From: Gammaproteobacteria bacterium
Lineage (GTDB): Bacteria; Pseudomonadota; Gammaproteobacteria; Chromatiales; Sedimenticolaceae
Direction of reading: 5' to 3'
Assembly: GCA_020445165.1 (NCBI GenBank)
Contig: JAGRHE010000030.1
Span: 1-19,762 of the forward strand
Length of the DNA: 19,762 bases
The notes beneath the pieces were generated by a model. It did no database searches and was not told the DNA's origin. It saw only the letters and a program-made list of their open reading frames with translations. Positions 9,289 to 16,035 of this stretch are shown here, piece after piece; within the stretch, counting starts at the first letter, position 1; each line of letters starts with the position of its first letter. A program made the translations under genes and the position numbers.

Positions 9289-9903
9289 TCAGCGTTTGCG
9301 CCACCACGGTGGCGGCGGCGGAGGAGGCGGAGGTGCCATCCCCTGCGGCGGGGCCATGCCATGCGGCGGCGCGTACACCTGGCGCAGATCCTGTCGCCAC
9401 ATGCGAAAGCGTGCTTCCTGGTGATGCTTGAACACCTGGCGCTCACGTTCCTGCGACTTCATCAACTGGTCCAACTGCGCACGCTGGTAGGCGGCAAAGC
9501 GCTCCTGCTCGACCCGCTGCTGTTCGCTGAACGCCTTGCGGTTGCGCTCCTGGTGCGCGTTGAACATCTCGTACTCGCGCTGCATCCAGTCGGCACCGGC
9601 GGCGGCCGTGGTCGACACCGGGTCGGCATCCGGTTCTTCGGCGTCGCGCACGGCGGCCTCGCCCGGATTCGCGGGTTCGACGGCCGCGCTGTCTTTGCCA
9701 GCCGCTTCGGCAGCGGGGGCTTCGGTGCCCGGCAGCGGCTTGCTCAGGATCTCGGTGATCCGGTCGAGCAGCGAGTCGTCATCGTCGTCGTCGGTGAAGA
9801 CGACCGGCTTTTCGGCTGGCGCAGCCGACTTCTCGGTGCCGGGCAGCGGTTTGCTGAGAATGTCCGACAGGGCGTCGAACCAGCTCTTGTCATTTTCGCT
9901 CAT
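9289..9903 (-). CDS. Uncharacterised coiled-coil protein with polyproline tail
   Basis: I do not recognise this 204-residue protein. Its N-terminus carries two copies of a short motif, ILSKPLPGTE at residues 15-24 and 52-61, each preceded by an amphipathic helix-like stretch (FDALSDILSKP and LDRITEILSKP). They are separated by six consecutive Asp (38-43). A low-complexity Ala/Glu/Pro linker (about 62-103) follows, then a charged Gln/Glu/Arg-rich coiled-coil (about 105-175). The tail contains PHGMAPPQGMA, nine consecutive Pro (191-199) and WWRKR. No signal peptide or membrane helix is seen. An AAGGAG ribosome site supports ATG 9903. It lies 13 bases downstream of the GlsB/YeaQ-like gene on the same strand, so the two are probably co-expressed. 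Confidence 0.8.
   Translation of the reverse strand: MSENDKSWFDALSDILSKPLPGTEKSAAPAEKPVVFTDDDDDDSLLDRITEILSKPLPGTEAPAAEAAGKDSAAVEPANPGEAAVRDAEEPDADPVSTTAAAGADWMQREYEMFNAHQERNRKAFSEQQRVEQERFAAYQRAQLDQLMKSQERERQVFKHHQEARFRMWRQDLRQVYAPPHGMAPPQGMAPPPPPPPPPWWRKR
9721..9861 (-). repeat. Internal duplicated motif ILSKPLPGTE
   Basis: The stretches 9832-9861 and 9721-9750 encode the same ten residues, and the flanking helices are also similar. The nucleotide sequences differ at several third positions, so selection on the protein, rather than a very recent duplication, appears to preserve the motif. Confidence 0.75.
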
Positions 9904-9916
9904 GCGAGGCTCCTTC

Positions 9917-10189
9917 TCAGGCGGTCTTCTTCAGACGACGGGCAATCCAGATCAGGGCGAAGGCAGCGACCACGGCGACGGCGACTGTCGCGATCAGTCC
10001 ACCGACCGCACCACGCATCGCATCGGGCAGCACCATCGACAGACCATAGCCGCCGAGCAGTGCGCCGACGATGCCCATCACCAGGTCACCCAGCAGGCCG
10101 CCGGACGACTGGCCACCCATGATCCGTGACGCCAGGAAACCGGCTGCGACACCGATGACCAACCAAACGATAAGTACCCACAACGGCAT
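9917..10189 (-). CDS. GlsB/YeaQ/YmgE family membrane protein
   Basis: The 90-residue protein belongs to the transglycosylase-associated/GlsB (YeaQ, YmgE) family of small, glycine-rich inner-membrane proteins often linked to stress responses. Their molecular function is unclear. Three transmembrane segments are visible, at about residues 3-21, 32-52 and 61-83. The family-typical GVAAGFLASRIMGG and a GGLLGDLVMGIVGALLGG segment are present, and the protein ends in a basic RRLKK tail. I chose ATG 10189 because AGGAG lies at 10196-10200. The open frame to 10279 adds a hydrophilic stretch not found in the family. The polyproline-tailed gene follows 13 bases downstream. Confidence 0.88.
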   Translation of the reverse strand: MPLWVLIVWLVIGVAAGFLASRIMGGQSSGGLLGDLVMGIVGALLGGYGLSMVLPDAMRGAVGGLIATVAVAVVAAFALIWIARRLKKTA

Positions 10190-10262
10190 TGTTTTCTCCT
10201 CGGCTGCGAGAATTTCTTGGGGCGCGAGGCGAAGTGTCTCGGGCCGGTGATACAACGCACTG

Positions 10263-10291
10263 AAAGTACGATATTTCACTACATAAGTAAA
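10263..10291 (-). promoter_or_regulatory. Candidate promoter for the GlsB/YeaQ-like gene
   Basis: In an unusually AT-rich stretch, the minus strand reads TTTACT (10286-10291), a 17-base spacer, then TACTTT (10263-10268). Matches to the sigma-70 consensus are only moderate (4/6 and 3/6). A start near 10256 would give a leader of about 67 bases before ATG 10189. The remainder of 10190-10361 shows only short hairpins and no gene. Confidence 0.25.
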
Positions 10292-10361
10292 TAGTTAAAT
10301 GCCAGATAACAGTGTGTCCGCGCGATGTTGCGGGCCTCGCCGAAGCGGCGCTGCTGCACGT

Positions 10362-11720
10362 TCAGCTACGGCTGAGGCGGGCTCGGATGTCAGCCTTGGC
10401 CTGGTCCAGGATCGATTCGCGGTCGAGCGAGTCGAGGATCTCCTGCACCGCGAGCTTGGGGCCGGCGTCGCCCCAGGATTTGCCGTTGGCCAGGTAACGC
10501 TCCGCGGCACGTCCGACGACGTAGGTGCTGTAATAGGCAACGGCACCCTGGGCGCTGCCGGTGACCAGCGCCGAGAGGCCACCGGTTCCGAGCTTGAGCG
10601 CCGCGGCGATGAAGTGCACGGCCCAGACCGTGCCCATCAGCAGCAGCATCTGCGCGCCGATGGTCTTGACCAGGCCGCCAGCCTCGCTGCGGCTCAATGG
10701 CAGGCCGTAGGCACGTGACAGGTGCACCACCATGCTGATGTCGACCACCGCCGCCGCGGCGAGGTCGGCGACCGGCACCGGGTTAAGGGCCACGGCCACA
10801 CCCTTGGCGATGCACCAGGTGCGGATCACGCGCTCGCCCAAGGTGCGGCGTGCCGCCAGCACGCGTGCCGCCACCTGGTCACTGAGCTGGCCGGCGAACA
10901 GGGATGCGTTCAAGGCGGACAGGGTCTTGCCTTCCTGCTCCAGCACCTGCCACAGGCGCGTCTTCAGTTCGTCGATCCGGACCGGGCGAGGTCGCTGTTC
11001 CTCCCTTTCGTTGCCGTCGGCATCGACCCGGACCACCCATTGCTCGGCCGGCTGCGCCGCCGTCGTGACCAGGTTCTTCGGGTGGACCAGGCTGCCGGCG
11101 TGTTCATGCAGGGCAGCGAGCAGCTGGGCCTGCTCGGTCGTGCTGTAGCGATCGACCTTGTTGAGCACCAGCAGCAAGGGACGCCGGCTGTCAGCCAGCG
11201 TGCGCAGGGCGTCGATCTCGACCTGGGTCAGGTCGCCGTCGACGACGAACAGGACCAGGTCGGCGCGTGATGCGACGTCACGCGCGAGCTGTTCGCGTGT
11301 CTCGCCGTCGACCTCGTTGATCCCGGGGGTGTCGATGAGGAAGACGTTGCCGTCACGAAAGGCATGCCACTGGCCACTCTGTATCGTCCGCGTCTCGCCG
11401 TGCAGCGGGCTGGTGGCGAAGCGTTGTTCGCCGAGCAGGGCGTTGACCAAGGCTGACTTGCCGACGCTGACCCGTCCGAACACGGCGATATGCACATGGC
11501 CGTTCTCGAGCTTGTCGAGCATCGATTCGACCTGGCGATAGTCGTCACCGAGGGCCTCGCGTACATCGTCCGGCACCCGCTCGTCATGCAGCAGCTCGCG
11601 CAGGCTCTCGCGCGCCAGCGCAAGGTGCGCGTCGCCGCGCTCATGGTTTTCCGTCTGCGTCGCCGGTGCGTTCGACAACCAGCCTGGCAAGACGTCGCGC
11701 AGGCGTTTCCAGATCTTCAC
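10362..11720 (-). CDS. DUF697-type GTPase, second of a tandem pair
   Basis: The 452-residue protein is an Era/HSR1-type GTPase. It shows G1 GRVSVGKS (82-89), G3 DTPG (130-133) and G4 NKVD (187-190). Its C-terminal half is hydrophobic and resembles DUF697 (YcjF-like): NPVPVADLAAAAVVDISMVV, then a second hydrophobic stretch around MLLLMGTVWAVHFIAAAL. It is therefore probably attached to or inserted in the inner membrane. Function is not established for the family. I chose GTG 11720 because GAGGAG lies at 11728-11733 with seven bases between. The next in-frame Met leaves almost nothing before the P-loop. This start overlaps the upstream GTPase gene by 80 bases in another frame. Confidence 0.85.
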   Translation of the reverse strand: MKIWKRLRDVLPGWLSNAPATQTENHERGDAHLALARESLRELLHDERVPDDVREALGDDYRQVESMLDKLENGHVHIAVFGRVSVGKSALVNALLGEQRFATSPLHGETRTIQSGQWHAFRDGNVFLIDTPGINEVDGETREQLARDVASRADLVLFVVDGDLTQVEIDALRTLADSRRPLLLVLNKVDRYSTTEQAQLLAALHEHAGSLVHPKNLVTTAAQPAEQWVVRVDADGNEREEQRPRPVRIDELKTRLWQVLEQEGKTLSALNASLFAGQLSDQVAARVLAARRTLGERVIRTWCIAKGVAVALNPVPVADLAAAAVVDISMVVHLSRAYGLPLSRSEAGGLVKTIGAQMLLLMGTVWAVHFIAAALKLGTGGLSALVTGSAQGAVAYYSTYVVGRAAERYLANGKSWGDAGPKLAVQEILDSLDRESILDQAKADIRARLSRS

Positions 11721-13137
11721 CGAGTTTCTCCTCGAAAAGTTTTGCTGCCTGTCGCGGGTGCAGTTCACCGCGCGTCGCCAACGTCGTGATCAGTGCGCGC
11801 CCCAGTGTGCGGAATATGATGCCGTAGGCAATCGCGTGCAGCGCGCCGCCGGCCAGGGTGCCGATGCCGGGAAAGGCCTTGAGGGCATTGCCGGCGACGG
11901 CGAGCAGCAGGGTATGCGCGCGACCGACATGCTGCTGTACCAGCTTGAGCAGCAGGTCGGTATCCACCTTGCCGACTTTGGTGTCGTAGAGACTCGCGAG
12001 TTCCTTGACCAGCTGGGTGCCCAGGTAACCCTGTATCAGCAGGTCCGAGCCAGGCGTGATAGCCGCCAGCGCACCGACGACCGCCTTGCGCGAATAGCTC
12101 TCGACCAGGGCCTCGGCCTGCTCGCGGCGGGCCTCTGCCATGGCATGGTCCAGCCGCTTGGAAACCAGGACGAAGGTCGCGCTGTCACGCAGATCATCGA
12201 GCACTGCCTGGGTCTCGTCGAGCAGGCGTTGCAGGGCGAGTGCCAGCTCGCTGACCTGTGGCGCGATGGCGCGATGCTCGACCTGTTCTTCGCCGTCGTC
12301 ACCGATGCGGATCACTTCGCGCGTGCTGGCGGCCGAGACCTGGACCAGTCCGGTGTGCGGGTGTCCCTCGAGCAGCTTGCCGAGTCGATCACGCAGCATG
12401 ACCAGTTCGCGCGCGGTATAGCGGTCGGTCTTGTTCAGTACCAACAGCAACGGCTTGCGGATTTCCACCAGGCCCTGCAGGGCCGTGTGCTGCCGGCGGT
12501 TGAGGTCGCCGTCGGTCACGTAGACGACGATGTGTGCCCGTTTGGCCTCGTCTTCGGCAATGTCGTCCAGCGAGCCATCGGCCTCGGCCGTACCGGGCAT
12601 GTCGGTGATAAGCAGTGCATCACCCCCCGGGCTTTGCCAACGGTAGCGGCGCAACTCCCGTGTCGTGCCGCCACGCACATCACTGACGACCTCCGCGTCT
12701 GGCAGCAAGGCCCTGACCAGGCTCGACTTGCCGGTCGATATCTCACCGAACAGCACGACGTGGATCTCGCCGGACTCGCGCCGGCTGGCAAGTTCCGCCA
12801 GTTCGCGCCGCACCGCCGCGGTGTCGGCACCGAGTTCTCCGGCACGGGCCAGCTCGCGTTCGATATGCGCCTCGTCCGGCGGGCTGGAAGGGGGTTGCCG
12901 GCTGTCATTCTGGCGCTGTTTTGGTTGCAGGATGCGCCATACCAGCCAGGTCACCGCCAGCGTCAACAGCCCGGCAAGACCCCACCAGGCGACGCGTACC
13001 ACGGGTGACGATGCTTCCAGATGTGTCTGTATCGTCAGTACGGATTCGCTGATCGTCAGCAGCAACAACATGGCCGCCAGGCCAAGGACGAAAACCGCCA
13101 TGGCAATCAGGAAACGGACGCTGCGGGGGAGATTCAT
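11641..13137 (-). CDS. Membrane GTPase with DUF697-like C-terminus, first of a tandem pair
   Basis: The 498-residue protein begins with two transmembrane helices (about 7-29 and 48-69), then a charged helical linker and a GTPase domain. The domain shows G1 GEISTGKS (131-138), G3 DMPG (179-182, with Met in place of the usual Thr) and G4 NKTD (235-238). The C-terminal part has hydrophobic segments like DUF697, including ITPGSDLLIQGYLGTQLVKEL and AFPGIGTLAGGALHAIAYGI. Segments such as KPLLLVLNKTDRY are nearly identical in the following GTPase (RPLLLVLNKVDRY), so the two are paralogues. The ATG at 13137 has only a weak ribosome site. The role is unknown; membrane stress or remodelling would be a guess. 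Confidence 0.87.
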   Translation of the reverse strand: MNLPRSVRFLIAMAVFVLGLAAMLLLLTISESVLTIQTHLEASSPVVRVAWWGLAGLLTLAVTWLVWRILQPKQRQNDSRQPPSSPPDEAHIERELARAGELGADTAAVRRELAELASRRESGEIHVVLFGEISTGKSSLVRALLPDAEVVSDVRGGTTRELRRYRWQSPGGDALLITDMPGTAEADGSLDDIAEDEAKRAHIVVYVTDGDLNRRQHTALQGLVEIRKPLLLVLNKTDRYTARELVMLRDRLGKLLEGHPHTGLVQVSAASTREVIRIGDDGEEQVEHRAIAPQVSELALALQRLLDETQAVLDDLRDSATFVLVSKRLDHAMAEARREQAEALVESYSRKAVVGALAAITPGSDLLIQGYLGTQLVKELASLYDTKVGKVDTDLLLKLVQQHVGRAHTLLLAVAGNALKAFPGIGTLAGGALHAIAYGIIFRTLGRALITTLATRGELHPRQAAKLFEEKLGEDLETPARRLARLVVERTGDADGKP

Positions 13138-13169
13138 TGGTCTGCTGCAGGCATCGGCCGCGTGGCATG

Positions 13170-13192
13170 GGTGGGGTAGAAGCTACCCCACC
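13170..13192. repeat. Perfect 10-bp inverted repeat upstream of the GTPase pair
   Basis: The arms GGTGGGGTAG and CTACCCCACC flank a three-base AAG loop, 33 bases upstream of the GTPase start at 13137 and 59 bases after the stop of the preceding minus-strand gene. No T-tract follows on the minus strand. It may be a weak terminator or attenuator, or an operator for the GTPase genes. The rest of the 13138-13251 gap shows nothing recognisable. Confidence 0.6.
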
Positions 13193-13251
13193 TGGCAGAT
13201 GTGCTCAATCGACCCGGGTCGGGCAGACCGACCAGCGGGGCGTCCGGCTGA

Positions 13252-13671
13252 TCAGGCCGGCGAGTAGATCGAACGGGACGGGGACGTGACCTTGCCCTGG
13301 CGTTTCAGGTAGGCCAGGGTCTGGGCGAGGTTGTTGGCGACAACGCCGCGGTTGTCGAGCTCGGCCTTGATCTCCTTGGTCGAGATCTTCTTGCTCCCCT
13401 TGACGATGTCGAGCACTTGGTCGGTGATGCTGCCGGCGTTGCGATCGCGGCGCTTGCTGCGCGTGGCGCGCCCACCCAACGCGCGGATCTCGGCATCGAT
13501 CGCCGCCAGCTCCTTGCGCTGGCGAGCGACCGTCTCGCGTCGTTTCGCGCGCAGTTCCTCGAGTTGTGCGCGCACGGCTTCCTTGGCTTCTTCCGCTTCC
13601 TGCAGTTCACGCTCGCGGGCGAGTTCGTACAGCTCGTCCGAACTCAGATCAGTCAAGGTCTTTTTTGCCAT
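13252..13671 (-). CDS. Putative DNA-binding protein: coiled coil plus winged helix
   Basis: The 139-residue product is not assigned to a named family. Residues about 10-65 form a highly charged coiled coil (EEAKEAVRAQLEELRAKRR, then RKELAAIDAEIRALGGR) resembling the oligomerisation region of H-NS-type proteins. A basic linker (RATRSKRRDRNAG) follows. The C-terminal 60 residues (ITDQVLDIVKGSKKISTKEI through LKRQGKVTSPSRSIY) read as a winged helix-turn-helix with a basic wing. A role in nucleoid organisation or regulation is inferred. I chose ATG 13671 over GTG 13677; a GGAG lies upstream of both. The gene stands apart from its neighbours, with its own candidate promoter upstream and an inverted repeat downstream. 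Confidence 0.72.
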   Translation of the reverse strand: MAKKTLTDLSSDELYELARERELQEAEEAKEAVRAQLEELRAKRRETVARQRKELAAIDAEIRALGGRATRSKRRDRNAGSITDQVLDIVKGSKKISTKEIKAELDNRGVVANNLAQTLAYLKRQGKVTSPSRSIYSPA

Positions 13672-13746
13672 ATACACAAAGCTCCGGAAATAAACAAAAT
13701 GTTGGATTAGGGGGTAGGGGTTCGCGGCGATCTGCGAACGCGGAAA

Positions 13747-13775
13747 AATATAACCATCGTTGTCGTGAAATGCAA
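13747..13775 (-). promoter_or_regulatory. Candidate promoter for the coiled-coil/winged-helix gene
   Basis: On the minus strand, TTGCAT (13770-13775), a 17-base spacer and TATATT (13747-13752, 5/6 match to TATAAT) lie in an AT-rich gap. A start near 13740 would give a leader of about 70 bases. That leader begins with a small hairpin (GTTCGC/GCGAAC, 13720-13739). The -35 is weak, so this is a prediction. The rest of the gap 13672-13825 shows nothing else. Confidence 0.4.
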
Positions 13776-13825
13776 ATGCTGCCGACTCTTTATTTTACCG
13801 GCGCAGCAACTGCATACATGAGAGA

Positions 13826-14776
13826 TTATTGTTTTTCTTTATGCTGTTTGCGGAAGACAGCCGTGAATTGATCGATGTCCATAGTTTCGGCGGCCCGGAT
13901 GTCGCGGGGATAAAGGGAATGGCTGTAGTGTGATTTTCTGCTGAATTCCCTATCCAGCCCATAGTAATCAGCAGCCTTTTTCAACTGCAGGTAGGCGCCG
14001 GGTGTGAACGTGATCAACACCAGGATCACGCTGACCGCGAAGTTGCCATGATGCAGCCTGGTAAGGAACCAAAGCGTGAACAGGGGGATGGCGACTGCTG
14101 CCCACAGGGCGTTCAGTGAGAAACCCGGCAATGGAGAGGTGAAGTAGTAGTCCAGGAATGCCGTCACCTGGTCGATCCCGAAAGCAAGGATCAGGGCAAG
14201 ACTGACGAAGCTCAGGCAGGATGCGAACTCCCAGCGATGCGAGGTGATGCGGGTGATCAACACCATCGCCAGCGTGAACCCGAGGGCTATCGCAACGATG
14301 ACGAGTTGGTCGCTCCAGAATGATTCCCAGGTCAGCAGCTCGTGGGTGGACAGGTAGTTGTCGAACCCGCTGACCAGGACCATCGCGGCGAACAGCAGGG
14401 TTGCCGGGAACCAGTGTCCGAAGATGCAGGGTCCACCATTGCGGCAACTGATCAGGCGTGCCGGGACCACCGGGTGCTGCCGGTCGTGGACGACGATGCG
14501 CGTGCGCCCGATCTCCAAAGTCTGTGGCAACTGGTCGATGGCGATCGGATGATCGATCGTGACGCCATCTATCCGGGTTCCGTTTTCCTCAGACAGCGGC
14601 ACCAGTTCATATTCCCCGCCTGCGGTTCGTTTTAGCAGCAGGTGATAGGCGGAGACCGAGGGGTCCGGCAGGATGATGTCGTTGTCCAGCGCGCGACCAA
14701 TGCGCAGCACCGGTCGTTCGACCTTGTGGAAGTGACTCTGATGCCGGTAGATGATTTCCAGGGTCAGTTCTGCCAT
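13826..14776 (-). CDS. FHA-domain polytopic membrane protein
   Basis: The 316-residue protein has an N-terminal forkhead-associated domain (about 1-98). Its phosphothreonine-binding residues are visible: RIGR (25-28), Ser42 and His45 (SAYH) and Asn65-Gly66 (ENGT). About five transmembrane helices follow (near 121-137, 157-176, 184-210, 222-239 and 246-264), then a basic cytoplasmic-type tail. The FHA domain would face the cytoplasm and bind phosphothreonine peptides; the ligand is unknown, and no Ser/Thr kinase is encoded in the window. An AGGAG lies five bases before the ATG, inside the protease gene. The 13-base overlap with that gene argues for translational coupling. The C-terminal membrane part is not a family I recognise. 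Confidence 0.85.
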   Translation of the reverse strand: MAELTLEIIYRHQSHFHKVERPVLRIGRALDNDIILPDPSVSAYHLLLKRTAGGEYELVPLSEENGTRIDGVTIDHPIAIDQLPQTLEIGRTRIVVHDRQHPVVPARLISCRNGGPCIFGHWFPATLLFAAMVLVSGFDNYLSTHELLTWESFWSDQLVIVAIALGFTLAMVLITRITSHRWEFASCLSFVSLALILAFGIDQVTAFLDYYFTSPLPGFSLNALWAAVAIPLFTLWFLTRLHHGNFAVSVILVLITFTPGAYLQLKKAADYYGLDREFSRKSHYSHSLYPRDIRAAETMDIDQFTAVFRKQHKEKQ

Positions 14777-16011
14777 TCCAGCTCCTGCAGAAACCGCTCG
14801 ATCAGGTCCAGCGCGGACAGGTAGTCTGTCCCGGACAGGTCGAGGTTGAAAATAAACCCCGTTTCCGGATGGCCGACCATTGCACTGCTGAACAGCACGT
14901 CACCCAGACCTGCATAGTGTTTGTAACTGCGATGGCAGATCGTGGCCTTCAGCGTTTCGCCGCTGACCGCGACGAATCGGGTATCGCAGGTAAAACGACT
15001 GACATCGTCTTTTCCCGCGCGACTGCTGAACTGGCTGTCGTTCAGGCTCTGGTAAAGACGGTAGAAACGCAATGGCTCGAGTCGGTCCGTTTCGAGCCAG
15101 GAATATTCATAAAGAATCTTTCCGACTTCCAGCTTGTCGTTGAGGAAGATTTCGTTCTCGTTCTGGCAGTTGATGCTGTACCGGCGATAGAGAAGCGCCG
15201 GCTTGGTTTTCGGGCTCGCATCCCAGCATCGAATGGTAGGTGATATCGCACCGGGGACGCTCACGCCGCGGATCGCCGTAACCGGCCATTTACCGGCGAG
15301 TATGGTCTTGAGGTACGCGGCCTGGTATTCCCGAATCTGCTGGCTGATCCGGTTGCGTGCTTCGGTGGGTGCGAGCTGTTCTGCAGCAGCAAGGCCGAGC
15401 AGGTAACGGGTCGGTACGATGAAGCTGATGTCATTGCGTGCTGTCGACACGTTCACGCCGACGACGGCGCCCGTGCCATCGAAGGTGGGGCCTCCGCTCA
15501 TTCCCGGATTGAGACTGCCGGAGAACAGGATTCGGCTGGCGTCGGTCTGGCTCAGCACGCCGCCGTTGGTGCCGGCGGCGATGGTCAGGCCCAGGTCCAG
15601 CGGATTGCCCATGGCAAACAGGGCCGCTCCCTTGGCCGGTGGCTCACCGATGGACAGGGGGCGACCGAGTGGTGCGTCCGACTCGACCAGGGCGAGGTCG
15701 TGAACGGCATCGACCGCGACCAGGCGTAACGGGCCCTCGCGGCCATCCGCGGCGAGAAAACGCAGTTCGAAGTCATCGGGTTTTTCGATGTACTCACTGA
15801 CTACGTGGTAGTTCGTTGCCAGCCGGTTGTCGCGATCGAACACGAACCCCGAGCCGATGCTGCTCTTCTTGTCGGTCTCGCGATTGATCACACGGATCTG
15901 GAAAACCGCGCTTTCGTAGCGTTCGAACACGGCCTGCGAATCCAGCATTTCCGCGCTCACCACCGCGCATTCCAGCAGCGTGAACAACAGCAGTACGGTG
16001 CGCATGATCAT
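14764..16011 (-). CDS. Secreted HtrA-like trypsin-fold serine protease without PDZ domain
   Basis: The 415-residue protein has a signal peptide (MIMRTVLLLFTLLECAVVSA), so it should act in the periplasm. Residues about 25-205 form a trypsin-like domain of the HtrA type. Its catalytic triad is complete: His69 (NYHVV), Asp105 (HDLAL) and Ser172 (GMSGGPTF). No PDZ domain follows. Instead there are about 200 residues of unrecognised sequence containing several Cys (RCWDASP, NCQNENE, FTCDTRF, TICHRS) that could form disulphides. No clear ribosome site precedes either ATG (16011 or 16005). It begins 24 bases after the mnmH stop and overlaps the FHA gene at its 3' end. Confidence 0.88.
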   Translation of the reverse strand: MIMRTVLLLFTLLECAVVSAEMLDSQAVFERYESAVFQIRVINRETDKKSSIGSGFVFDRDNRLATNYHVVSEYIEKPDDFELRFLAADGREGPLRLVAVDAVHDLALVESDAPLGRPLSIGEPPAKGAALFAMGNPLDLGLTIAAGTNGGVLSQTDASRILFSGSLNPGMSGGPTFDGTGAVVGVNVSTARNDISFIVPTRYLLGLAAAEQLAPTEARNRISQQIREYQAAYLKTILAGKWPVTAIRGVSVPGAISPTIRCWDASPKTKPALLYRRYSINCQNENEIFLNDKLEVGKILYEYSWLETDRLEPLRFYRLYQSLNDSQFSSRAGKDDVSRFTCDTRFVAVSGETLKATICHRSYKHYAGLGDVLFSSAMVGHPETGFIFNLDLSGTDYLSALDLIERFLQELEWQN

Positions 16012-16035
16012 GTGAAAGGGTGAAAGGCGATCGGG

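Noticed and set aside
10338..10350. Small hairpin CGCCG-AAG-CGGCG after the second GTPase gene
   Set aside because: Only five base pairs and no T-run on the minus strand, so it does not qualify as a terminator.
11758..13008. 416-residue plus-strand open frame opposite the first GTPase
   Set aside because: The GTPase motifs are intact on the minus strand; this frame shows only GC-bias composition.
13210..13221. Palindrome CGACCCGGGTCG
   Set aside because: A perfect palindrome without a loop, short and of GC-biased composition; likely chance.
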